NCBI GenBank assembly: GCA_014871385.1
Contig: CM026423.1
Location: forward strand, 14,406,858-14,470,857
Source: Ceratodon purpureus
Taxonomy: Eukaryota > Streptophyta > Bryopsida > Pseudoditrichales > Ditrichaceae
Length of the DNA: 64,000 nt
Direction of reading: 5' to 3'
Part shown: positions 34,901-47,500 of the stretch, piece after piece
Numbering within the stretch: position 1 is the stretch's first letter
Layout of the letters: the number at the start of each line of letters is the position of its first letter
Notes under the pieces: model-generated
The model's input: the letters and a program-made list of their open reading frames with translations, nothing else
The model's database searches: none
What the model was told of the DNA's origin: nothing
Program-made: the position numbers and the translations under genes

Positions 34901-37900
34901 TTCGTGGACTTCATCAGTGCCTGCGGAAGACCAGATTTCAAACTGATTAATTTTTCAACTAGTCACCGTTTTTAAAACTGTAATCATTTCAGAATTCCAA
35001 AGCCAATTGTTAGAAACGTTATCAAAAACTCTGATCTACCTTGTTGTTTTTCGTAACACCAAACGCTGATGCTTGATACCGTAAAGCCTCGCCGCCAGCC
35101 AAGGCCTCCAACTGATCATCAGTCACGTTCTCAGTATACTCCACACTAGCCATCTGCTGCATCAATTCCTGCAAGAAATTCAAAAAGCTATTTAAGCAAC
35201 CTGAAGAGTCTGCATACGTTCCACTATTTACTAATGAAAATAGGTCTCCACCAGGATAGAGTGCAAATGCATAATAAGATTATCAAACAACTTGGAAACC
35301 TATCTATCCAGCCAGGCGTCTAACATACAACTCAGAGGACGTTTGCAAATATATACATCCCAGAGTAGATAAGGAGCTTTAACAGTACTTCACAAAAAGT
35401 TGCATAAAACATGGATCTACTTTGAACCGATAGTTACAACACATTGAGGGACGCGGTTCAAAAAGTCAATCGATAGGTATTGTTGAACAAAGACATTCAA
35501 GCTTCACTTGTTTTCTCTTAAAACCCGCAACGATCTCTACAAATTAAGAATCACCTGAAGCAAAACCAGCTCAATTCCTTCCCCCCGTTTGAGTTGGTTT
35601 ACAAGGTACTGAACAAGTCCTCGTAGCTCCATGGATGGATACTTCTTACATCTACAAGCCAACAGACCATAATTTAGAAATTTGCGAAAGCAGAAGACGA
35701 TTTAGGGGGTAAGACTGATTATTCTACGATCATCTACTTAAAATTTGACACGCTGAGACATTTCTAAATTGATATTATGATATATTGCTCAGGCACACGA
35801 ACTGCAGCTAGAAATATCACCATATTAGAATAGTAAACCGGATCCACTGATACGCTATTTTGGAAATTGGTGAAATAAGGTAAATTAAGTCATTCACCAA
35901 TCCTCGATCAAAGCAAGTCAATGTTTCAAAATGACCAGCTGGTAATTTGCCAATTGACCTTGGCTTGACACTACTGACATCTCCATGACCATCAGCACAG
36001 CCTTATTGTTCGTGCACTCGGTTCATCGTGAATTCAAAATGACGTATAGTTTGACAAGCAATATATAGTTTGGTACCTATATACTGCAATATATAGTTGA
36101 AGTAAACCTTGTAAATAGAAAATGGAAGCAGAAAATAAAAACACTTACAAGTGGCCCCAGAAGGAAGCAAGTGATTGCAACCAATCTGAAACATTAAGCC
36201 CATCGTCCTTAAGCTTATCACGTCCACTTTGTGCTAGCCGCTCAATAACAACATACTCCAACACGTCGTACTCCAGCTGCAAAATGATTAAATAACAAAA
36301 ATTAATTTCGAAGACTCCAAGTTCAAACATCGATCAATTAAAGTAGCAGCAGGGTATACAACTATTTGAGACTTCCTTTCATTTACGTCAACACAATACA
36401 TGAACGGCTAGTACTACTAAGACACCGAGGGGTTGTACGATACCAGGAGGCACTCCAAAGTCCAGGACTTATTCACCCCAAAACCAGACATTCACCTACA
36501 GAATCAGCAGATGAAGGAAAATTCAAAAACACTAAAAATTCGAAAATACGCTTTGCAACCATAAACGCTTAAGGAGGTTACTATACAATACTAAACGCAT
36601 ATACTGTACAGTAAGAAAATAGCTCGTTTGAACCGGGTGTAGATACTTACTTGGGTGAGATATTTGAAGGCGTCCACAACTGGCGCGATCATGTCCTTGT
36701 AAGCCTCAATCTGCACCGCGGAACAACATTAGCAAAAAAAAGTTTGTAGATCAAAAGTTCGAAGTAACAAAACATATTGCAAACCCACGAAAGCATCGTA
36801 AGACGTTACACTGATTGAATGAATAGCAGACTCGCATGCACATATAAATAAAATGGCAAAGAGACTTGGCAGAGACTGCAGATAAAAGACTGATAATACT
36901 ACATTGAACCGTTTCGACTGTCCATCATTCTCAATCAAACGCCTAGATGGCTCCTTGATAGTCCACCAACTTTTGTCTTCGCACTCAGCAATCTATCACT
37001 TCTTTAACTGAAAGCCTAGAAAGCTCATGATTCCCTACCTCTCTTCGAAAAAGCAGTCGAAATTTGTAGAAAAGGCACGTAGTAGATTTAAATACCTGGT
37101 GGACTATAGTGCGAAGAACAGTCATGGGATTCGCATGGGCAATCTTGGCCACCATCCGACCCAACTGCTTAAGGTTCTCTTTAGCAAGTCGTTTCAAAAT
37201 ACGCCTTGTATCCAACTGTTCCAATTTACGAATCACAAAAAATCTTATTCAAAACTATGAACTGAAGAGGTGAACACTAACAGTACACCGCATGCAACTG
37301 AAGTGATTGATCAGAAAACAACACGGATGCAATCTCAGGTGTGTCTACCCATCCTTGCATTTTACTCCAAAGGGTAACAATTTGTGTTAATATCTATAGA
37401 ACATGCTTCCAAAATATACAGACTTTTGGTAAGAACCAAAGGGTGCCGATTTCCATCTACCCATGTGTCCGACTAATACTAGATGCAGGATTAAAATTTT
37501 CACATCCTATTCATTAAGATCACAAATTAAACCATAAAGCACAAACATAGAGTAGTCACAAATTGATCTTCCGTGCATGTAAGAGATTAAGAGTGCTGAT
37601 ACCTTTGCCGTTTGACGAGCAGCCAAGACCATTGGAATGGACTCATCCTCTTTATCCCACTCTCCATAAAGTCGGTACCTCACCTGTGCATTTTCACCAG
37701 AGAATTGAAGCCAAACAGAAAGAGATAGTTAATGACAATTAACACCTTTAAATTAGGCCATCATCGTCAATACACAAATATTATGCGTGCGTGTGACACA
37801 GAGAGCAGTCATGTTGTCAAGGTCGTTACCTCATAAGGAAGAAGACACATGACATCCCAGATAGCAAGCCCAACTGCTGGATTTGCAGGCAACAATTGCA

Positions 37901-40900
37901 GCGAGGGTAGAAGAGAAGCCCCCAAGACCTCTTCCACATGCAAAGTGGCTTCCTTCAACAACAGCCGTGGATGCCGCTTCTCTATTTGTCCATTGCTTTG
38001 TGCATTTGAAGTCAAAAACGGTTGAGCCGCATCTGCTAAAGCTGCCTGGTAATAACCTTGTAATACTCGGCATACCTGCAAAATTAAACATCTCTTAGGC
38101 ATACATAGAAAATCTAATGAACACAACAAATACAGTATCAAAAAGCACAATGAAGTTCAAAATAACATAATGTAATTTTGATTTGATCAAATATTTATAA
38201 CATATATTATAGTGCAAAAAACAAATCCACCCAGAGTTCTCAAAACCAACCGATTTGGAAAAATCCCATAAATGTACACAATAAAAAATCAAAAGAGCTC
38301 ATAGAAACGTGAGACATTCAAAAGAGCCCGTCTACCTTTTGCAAAAGGAGAGCATTCCGATGAAGGTACGGGCCAATACACAGAAGCATTCGAAAGACTT
38401 CTTTTGGAAGCTCTGGGGCATTCGCTGATTGCATTTCTATACTCCCGTTGGAGCCCAATTTCGACAGATACCGAGGTCTTACGTATGAATAATAAGGGGC
38501 AATTGCATTCTCAATAGCTCTGTTCACATTAAACGATACAGCTCTTAGATCAACATGCTCAAGGCAACACTAAAGACAAGAACAATGCACATATTAAAAA
38601 AACTGTATAGCAGTGGCCTCAAAAGTCAAAACTCCATCACTTCAAATGAAACATAGCTAAATGCACTTCTTACTAAAACAGCTAAATGTAGTGAAGTATC
38701 ATCACTCTGAAAAGAAAATAAGTTCATATAAAGATACTCTCAATTGCAAATATTCTACCCTCCTTAGCAAAGCAGCCGTTGGTGCACATTTACAAAGCCG
38801 TAAAGAAGTAGATAAGAACAAAACCTGATCAAGCCGCTAGATATCTGTTCATGGGCTACTGGGTGCAAAGGTGCAAGTCGTTCAAACAGCACTTGTGCGT
38901 GAGGCCTGCAGCGGAAACGTGAAATGTAAGAGGAATCCTAAAGGAAAGAAAAGTAAGAGAAACATGTATAGTAATGCAGCTTTCAGGAAAATAACGTTGA
39001 GTTAACCTCAGATTGCAATACGAGTTATTTCTTAGTTCAGACCTAGGTGATTAGGTACAAGAGAACGGTAATAATACAGTAAACTCACCAATCATCCACA
39101 AGTAGAAATCCGGCAAGAAGACCAAGCTTCTGATTGTGTAAAATCTCATCGGATCTCTCCGTCAAAGCACTGCTCTCCATATCCAATGCAGCATACAAAT
39201 CTATTGTGACATCGCCGGGTTTGTCTTCTTCCATCAGATCCTTTCCTATCGCAGCAAGGTTGATCTTTCCTATCCTGTTAGCCTGCAAGAATTTTCGTCT
39301 TTTTAGTTAGACAGCTTAACATGATAAGCTATATCAAAGCAATGCCGCCATAAAATACTCAAGAACAACAAATTCATATTTCAATTAAAGTTCGTGAGTA
39401 AAAACAGAAAGAACTTCAGTCAGAACCATATGTAGGAGATAATAAAGCAGATAGTCTGTCCGTTCTCTAGTAAATCAAAGAATAAGAAGTCACTTGTCCG
39501 ATAGCTTCTGCTAAGAGATTACATGAACAGCTGTAATCCAAAGAAGTTGGTTCCCTAATACACATCCTCAAAATCTCTTTCAAGCAGAGACCACAATATA
39601 TGCTGTAAATATCTGAGACGTCATTGCACTGAGGAAATTTAAGAGCTACCTCCTCCATGCGTCGCTTTGTAATCTCCTCATATTGTTGTAGTGCGTCTTC
39701 ATCCTTCGGGGTCATATGTGCTAGTCTGTTTCCAAAAACAACCCATCAAAAAACACGAATGATTTAAGCATCTATTATTGCCAAAAGTAATCCACCAAAA
39801 CCGCAGAAATTGCCAGAGCACATGGCCGTTCTGTGTAGATTGCACAGCAGCAGAACTTGCTTTGCCTTGTTAAAATTAAAATCAGCTATTCTCAACCTAA
39901 AAATTGCAATTAAAATTCAGAAACACACCAAGCATTCATCATAAACTTCTGTTACTAAGCAGAATTTCTTCAACCCTGGTTAACAGTGTGTAAAAATATT
40001 CCTACAAAAACAGCGTACAGGCAGTGGAAAGAGCCAATGTGCTTGTAAAGGAGACAACTGGTAGCAGAGGCATACATGCTGTCTAGATCAATGCAATTTG
40101 CTTTAATTAGTGATGCTGCTAATCTGTATAAGCCACTCGGTGCTGGGTCTTCAACATCCGGCCGCTGGTAAAACTGGAACTTGAACCCAAGAATATGCGT
40201 CGTGTGCGTCTATCACAAAGACAAAATCGTGCATAGAATTAAACATTTACACACAGGTGAAGCGTAAACCTGCACAGGGCATCGATGGGCTACAAACAAA
40301 CACGAGTTCTGCTAAAACATGCAGACATCGTAGCACCACAAACAGGTGATTCTTGCCCAAACGCACAAAAATAAACCCTCAACCTTTTCATTGTCATCCA
40401 CGAGTAATCTGAATAAGAGAACAAAGATAACTTCTTTCGGAAACACTGCAACCAGTACTGGATACAAATCACTTCAAATTAAACTAAATGAAAGTTTACA
40501 ATACCTAAGCGACCAGACATATATATATGCAGCTTTTGTGAAGGTTACCCAAATATATAAAATATCAAAGAATAGAGTGCTGAAAGTACCTTAGGGAAGA
40601 GAGGTATTAGCTCCAAAAATGTACTGTTTTCAGGCTGTAGCTCAAAACACTCCAAAACCTGCCTCACAAATCTTAGTAATTAGAAAGAAATCCCAGTTGC
40701 ACTCATACCCGTCAAAACAATGAAGAAGAGTCGAGCAAAGCTTGGCATCACACAATCCACCAAACAGCAAAATAACATTGCTATTTTCAATATTGATGAA
40801 GAGTTGATTAATAAGATGGTTTGCCTTCTAAGAAATTGTAAGGATATTGACGTTAAAAAGGCAGAATGCCGATGACATGAAGAAAATTCGTGGATTCTAC

Positions 40901-41425
40901 AGCAGCAAAGAGAGACAATGCACTACAAAATCATGTACACCAGTGTTCAAATGAAAAAAATCTGAGCCCTTGCCATAGGAGGATCTTGAGCTTACTATAT
41001 CAAAAACTCGATTCGGGTCCAAGTCAAAGTGACCGATCAAAGACTGCATAAAACCATTAACACGGATTAAGTCACATTTCATTGTTTTCAACATGCCAAT
41101 GGTTCTTATTCCAGAAAGACTGTAAATACAAGTACGAAAAAGTTTCAACATTTCAAATTGAGATCGTACGAGTAAAAATCCATCTACCAGGACCTCTTCA
41201 AGTATACTAATGATCGATTAGGGATTTTCACTAACGAATCCTAAAAAAGGAGATGGAAGGAAACCTTGATTGCACCAATAACTGCTGGGGCTTTCTCACG
41301 CGTTAATCCGTCGGGACCTCGCTGGCTAAGCAATGTCAACTGTGAAATCCAACATCCGACCGACCATTACACATTAAATTTCTATCACATTCAAACCAGC
41401 CACTCTTTCGCTGAGATATTCAACC

Positions 41426-41466
<41 letters not shown>

Positions 41467-43626
41467 TAATCTGTCAATTACTTACTCTATACATCGTTAG
41501 GAATCATTTGTCATCCGGAATGTAATATAATAAGCAAGTAAGATAAACCACTGCTGACCTACTTTTTGACACCGCAATAAAACTTTACAATGCTAAAAGT
41601 GCAAGAACAAATATGGAGCACAAGCACACCACGTGAATATACCAGTTTAGCGTAGCCTTCACTTTCTTCTCGCAAAAGGTTGAATTTTGTTTGCTGGTAC
41701 AGCAGTCTTGTATTAACCCTGACCTGTAGCGAAACTGAAAACATCAAAAGAAAACCAATAAAACATAACAAAAAGTCAACAATAAAGTATCTCTTCCCAA
41801 TTACTAGAGGATACCCAACGCAAAGACAGGTTGCAATCACGTCTCGATAACATCATCTTTTGTATACAATAATCCGGCAATCGCAGCCAGAGACATAGCA
41901 CTAAATAAAAGCAGCACCGAACAAGTAGCTAAAATATCACACGGCGAGAAGAGAAGCCCACCTCTTTAGATTTTAAATCCGGGGCTTTGATCTTAATCAT
42001 CTCAGCTTCCCATAAAAACTCCGCCTGATGCATTGCCAGTCACACATTCCTTAGACGAGTGCACGAAAATTATGTGAGATAAAACAAAAGGAAATCTTCC
42101 TCTCTTTCTTTTGAAAATATTTTGTTCTTTTCTCTTTTCAAAATCAGGTGATCTGAATTTGTCCTTATGCATCTCTAAAAACTACACCATTAACTAAATG
42201 TGAACCATGAGAATCACCTAGTCAAAGAACCATAACTTAAGGAATAAGACAAACACACCTCACATCGTTCTTGTAGCAACCTGGCAGGAATCAAACCAGA
42301 GTCCACCAGCCACTTTGCCTGTGCATGTCAAGTAGCAACACATTTTCAGGAAACTAGATACTCATGGTGTACAAGAAACCCGAGATGGAAGGACAGAACT
42401 AAATACCAAAGCCAAAGTGATCCACCAGGACATTGCCTACACTATATTCGGCAACCACCCAAACCAAGCAGTTCATATTGCTTACAAGTTCTACGAGGCG
42501 ATTTCGAGATTCTCCAGGAACCGTAAGCTGCCAACCATAAAACACGACAATAAATTTCAGATATTCCACATCAATGAAGCGCGAACATAGACCTGAAAAA
42601 GAAAGAATTCCTAAAGAGGAGCTAATCTTCTACTCACAATCATCGGCGATGCTCATTGACTACTTCATCAATGCCTTAAACATGTATGTGAACAAACTTC
42701 CATGCTCTCTAACAGAATATGGTTTTTTAAAAATAATTAGCATGTAACCATCACAAAGTCCTAGTTCGTGGCTAAGTAGCCACTAACAACGCTAAATGGT
42801 TTACCTAAGAGCTATCCTACAACACTAAGTTCCAACTCTTTCCCCAAACATGTTTTGGACCTGAACTGTCTGCTGAACCTGGGTACCAAAACAGAAATAA
42901 TCCTAGGAAAAGGAGTGTAGAGCACGAACTTCTTGGCCTAAATGCGCAATAGTATCTGCTAAGAGAGATGCCGTTCCATCCTTGGCTGCAGACTCGGTCA
43001 AATTCGCTGCATCCAGTGCGACTCGACATTTTGTAAGCGGTAGCTCCCCTAGTACCTGCAAAAGCACGTTATAAATTAGAAAAATAGCCTCGTCCCCTAA
43101 AACTTAATGACGGTGCAAACGATTACTCATTTCTCGAGCATGCACAAGGAGAGATTCCTAGAGAAAACACCAAGTCCCGTTTGAGCTCAAGTAAACAGCC
43201 ACTAATATAACACAAACTAGGATGCTTGATTAGTCATTGTTGCTGGCTTTCATTCACCGATACAATCCATTGATGGAACGAAACTAGCTGCATCCAATAA
43301 GCCCCGCATTGCTGCTTTTTAATACAGCTACAATCCAATTGTCACTCAATAGCGCACACAGCAGAAGACGATAAATCCCCTGAAAAAATTAGAAAGTTAA
43401 ATAGAAACCCAGGATTGCACGACTTAGCAAACCTCCGCACCAAACCCCACCGAGGAAGAAATATAAAAAGACAAAAACCACAGCAACTCACCAGGGTTTG
43501 ACAGAGCTCGAACACGAATCGAGCAGCAGGAACCGCGACCTTGACCTTGCGCGCCGTGTTGGTGGACTTCCACTCCTTGACACGCTCCTCCGTGACATAC
43601 GCGCACTGTATCCCGAAGAGCGCCAT
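28979..43626 (-). CDS. THO2: THO complex subunit 2 (THO2), 33 exons
   Basis: THO2 is the large scaffold of the nuclear THO/TREX complex, which couples transcription to mRNP assembly and export and supports small-RNA production in plants. The start MALFGIQCAYVTEERVKEWK matches plant THO2 (VTEExxxEWKS). Exons on minus: 43626-43492, 43055-42930, 42527-42486, 42318-42259, 42024-41962, 41723-41643, 41339-41265, 41043-40996, 40658-40590, 40209-40076, 39725-39650, 39282-39089, 38905-38825, 38519-38336, 38075-37830, 37683-37603, 37215-37096, 36710-36651, 36276-36149, 35651-35555, 35168-35040, 34920-34817, 34642-34462, 34323-34148, 33901-33467, 33206-33035, 32829-32725, 32593-32438, 32217-32137, 31728-31261, 31077-31019, 30905-29699, 29353-28979. 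The sum is 5748 nt, 1915 residues, with consistent phases. Conserved landmarks include NTRLLYQQTKFNLLREESEG, SLIGHFDLDPNRVFDI, MEFLQRCIFPRC and MICCCTEYEAGRLGRFL. The last ~530 residues are low-complexity, rich in RD/RE/RS and Pro, as in the family. Slightly longer than the Arabidopsis protein (about 1820). Confidence 0.95.
41427..41464. repeat. Poly-A run (poly-T on the gene strand) in a THO2 intron
   Basis: About 38 consecutive A on plus, inside the intron between the sixth and seventh THO2 exons, roughly 90 bases upstream of the acceptor on the gene strand. It may be the tail of a retroposed sequence or simple expansion; no source element is recognisable beside it. Confidence 0.9.
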
Positions 43627-44457
43627 CGATCACCCGACTCCCCAACCCCACCTCCAATCCGCTCCCCCACTAAAATCCCACGCCTCTCCTCATGAGAACC
43701 AGATCCGCCTCCAATCTCCAGGTGCGAAATTCCACCCTAGCAACGCGAATCCCCATCCTGCTCACAAAACCACAACAAATCAACAAAACACCCTCAACAA
43801 CGCAATATATTTTTTTCCCCGGATTCTAGAAAATAATTGCAGGGTGACGACCAAGCGAAGCGCAAGAGCGTCCAGAGAATGAAGTAGGTAAAGGAAGGCA
43901 GCAAAGCAAAGCCGAGAGAGAAGAGCGGAGCATGGAGAATTGTGGGAGTGATGAGCGAGTGGAGATGCAAACCCTAATTGATGATGCTGGGTGTGGATTG
44001 CGCCAGCCCTGCCCTGCCCTGGCCAAGGATATGTATGGTATGTGTTTGCGTGGTTGAAGAGTGGCTATGGATGGCAGGCACTGTGGCAGGCACTGTGGCA
44101 GTGGCGATGGCGATGGCGATGTTGTGTGGAGTGCTCTGTCTGTCCGGTTGTGTCCTGGTGAGCTTGAGCTTGAGCTTTGTTCCTTGCTTGCTTGCGATGT
44201 CTTCTCTTGTGTTGCGTTTGTGTTGTGATGTTGTGTTGTGAAGTTAATTTTGCCCTAATTTGTTTTGGTCCTTCCTTTTTCTTACTGCTCTTTTCCATCC
44301 TCTCTCTCTCTCTTCCCTTCTCTCTCTCTCTCTAGTCCTCTTTCTCTTTCTCTCTCTATCTTTTGTTTTCACACCTGTTCCTCTTCTCTCGCTTCTGTTC
44401 ACACCTACCTCTCCACTCTCCCCTCTCTCGTCTCTCCTCTCTTCTCTTTTGCCTCAC
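43627..44457 (-). promoter_or_regulatory. THO2 5' flank with CT-rich tracts
   Basis: The 600 bases before the THO2 start codon are less AT-rich than the surrounding intergenic DNA and presumably hold the 5' UTR and promoter. Farther out, 44299-44371 and 44400-44450 are CT repeats (GA repeats on the THO2 strand), similar to GAGA-type promoter elements of plants. Frames such as 43541-43882 (+) and 43978-44241 (+) look like by-products of composition. Confidence 0.4.
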
Positions 44458-44562
44458 GACATGGGACACGGGATGTGGGACGTGGGACATGGGATATGGG
44501 ACGTGGGACATGGGATATGGGACATAGCACCTGGGATGTGGGATGTGGGACCTGAGACATGG
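44458..44562. repeat. Heptamer minisatellite (GAYRTGG, about 15 units)
   Basis: Units read gacatgg, gacacgg, gatgtgg, gacgtgg, gacatgg, gatatgg and so on, keeping a strict 7-bp register over about 105 bp. Variation is almost wholly transitions at positions 3-5. It abuts the CT-rich tract. Confidence 0.92.
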
Positions 44563-47500
44563 GACTCACTCTTTTGTTTTTCTTTTCGGAGTGCAACATG
44601 ACACTGGGGTGTCCGCACTGCTCACTTGTTAGAAATCATGGTTCCTGTTATACAGCATTTGGTGTTGGAATATGTGATACTACTCGTAGTTTTGGGGGGA
44701 TATGTTTTTTTAATCATATTAGGTGTTTAGAAAATAAGTTAATTTACCTAATTTATTTTCTTGATTTCGTGGTTTTCAATTCTAAGAGTGATAAAAGTCT
44801 ATTGTTAAGGTATAAACTAATTAATTCTTTTGATTTTAAATGTTATTAATGTCCAGTTTCTGTGACTATAAGTTATCGTGAAATTGTTAAATCTTTTAAA
44901 TCGCCAAGCATCTAGATTTTAGACAATTGATTATTAAAAAGTGATTGGTTTTCTCGTGGATGGTATTCTTTTAATTCTTTAAAAACATTGTAAAGCCCTA
45001 TGATTTGTTCGCTTTGTGTACATGTAACATTTATTTTAAATAATGATAAGTGAATTTTCTATTCTTCATTTCATGCTGAAGTGATTTGCTAAAAAACTAA
45101 TAAAATTATATTTCAAAAAAAAAGTGTCATATATTCAAGTGACATATATTCAAAAGTGTCCGTTAAAAGTGCCATATATTCAAGTAATCAAAGAATGTAG
45201 GAAAATTTTCACTATTAATTTTTTGCATTTCAATCCATCACAACAAATTTCCCTTGTAAATTGTCAATACTATTTTTGTTATCAAATCTTTTATATATGA
45301 ATTTCAATTTACAAAAATTATAAAGAAAAGCTAGTATTAGCAATTCTAGATTTAACCGTATAACGTAACATAACTTCACAATCTACAACTTTGTTTCAAA
45401 CATGACCTCAATAACATTTATTCAACTCATGTTTTATAGTAAATCTTTTCAATAATACAAATCTAAAAAAAGGGTCTATTTAAAATAACATCATTTGTTT
45501 AGTGCTCTAGACATAGTTGATACATAGTTGAAAATAAGAAAACAAATTAATTTTGAATTTTTTTTTTTAAGATTTTTTTTTATCTTTGCATTGGATAAGG
45601 CAGATCTAGATTGATCTTGGTGAATAATGGTGAGGTGATTTTAGAAATTTTATTTTAAATGTATAATATAATTTGAAGTTTTATTATTGAACTGATAACT
45701 TCTCTAGCATTATACATATACAAGGTTCTAATAAATCAAATCCAGTAATATGTATGTATAACATAAATCTAAAAATTAAAAAATATATATTCTAAAAAAA
45801 TCCTTTCATCAATCATTTTGTTACAATTCAATTTTACACAAATATTTTTTTAACAAAACATAATTTAAAGTACTTTTCAAAACATACAATCTTATTCATC
45901 ACTTGATAGCTGTTGTTGATAATGTATTATATGGAATTATTTTCAATATTTATCATATATATTTTTACATTGTATGGTTTTGAAGTGTATTTTTGTCTTA
46001 TTATTCTTATAAAACAAGACGTGGGGGACCTCGAGGTTCACCTACAAATACTAAATTTGGATAAAGTTGAAACTAAAGTATAGGGTTCAAGTGTAGGAGT
46101 ATATGAAGATATAGAAGTAGAAAAAGAATTTAATGAAGCTTACAACTTACGGTTTTCCATTTGTTGAGTTTCATGGTCCCAAAATTTTGTGGTAATTTTG
46201 CAATATATATACAAGTTTCATCATCAATGTATGTTGTGATACCTTACCAATATAATTTGATCAATTGTGAATCTATAGTAGTATGCATTTTAACAATTTT
46301 TTCGTTGTTAAATAATTTTTTTTAATAAGTTTGTGAAGATAGATATTCTAGTAAACCTCTGATAACTCAAAGTTGTAGATACACTACTTTTGCTTCTTTT
46401 AGATATAGTTATTGAATTTACGATGTCAACGATGAAATTGATGTTGGAACTTCGTATCATATGAATTACAATTTGTGATTACTTTGAATATTATTCTTGT
46501 GAAAATGCTCCAACTTCCATCTTTAAATCAAAATCGAAAACTTGACTGATATCCACATCTTTTCCAAACAAGATCATTCAAATATTCTACACTTTTTATC
46601 AAGCATTTATCTTAACTATTCTTTCAAAACATGTATAGATTTTATCAATTATTTGCGTCACCTGGTAGAATAAACAACTATTTTTATGAACTAGAAAGTT
46701 ATGTTTTGTAGTGAAAAACAACTTAACTATCTGTATACTCAATTGGATTTCTCAAGTGGTATATCTGAAGCATGACCAAGCTAAATATTATATGAACACT
46801 TGTATCTTTGAATAGATATGGTATTTTCAATTACAACTTCGCACAAGACAATTGCATTAGGGTCTTCCAAAATGATTATGATTTCATATAGCTCAGCAGT
46901 TTTGACTTTTGAACAAGAAGATCTCTCCATACTTCAATACTGAAGTCTAATGTTCCAAAATCACATATCCACACAAGATAAAACAACCTTTGATAGACAA
47001 AATGATTGGTGTGCCTTGTTGCCACTATTGATTTTTTTCTAAAATTCCATATAAAGGAAAATGTAAAAAATGGAGAGCAGAAATAAAATTCTATTTGTAG
47101 CCACTATCTTTTAAGTACACTAGGTCTTTTTGCTCGAACAAGTGACAAATTTTCCAAGAATATGTTTTGATCAAACTTCATTAATCAATTTTGTGAACTA
47201 TTTTGTATTTGTAATTTGTGTTGTGTAATTTCTACCTTGTGATGATCTACTTCTAATTCTTTAAATACAAATCTATTGCTTTGCTTAAATGCACCATGCT
47301 ACCTGATTGTGCCCCTATTTGATGTTGGCTTGATGCACTTCTTTCTCTAATTGTATATGTTCATACTCCTACCTTGAACCTTGAAAATTCTCATAATTAG
47401 AAATTAATGTAAAGGTTAACAATCTAAGTAGAGAATAATGTAAAATTTATTGACTAAGCTAGAAGCTTGTTCCATAGCAAGAAATGATACAATGATATAC

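Noticed and set aside
43498-44241. Divergent gene upstream of THO2 on the plus strand
   Set aside because: Frames are short, overlap the first THO2 exon or CT-rich DNA, and have no recognisable motif.
44458-44562. Heptamer array as a possible CRISPR or telomeric repeat
   Set aside because: No spacer/repeat alternation, and the unit GAYRTGG is not the plant telomere unit TTTAGGG.
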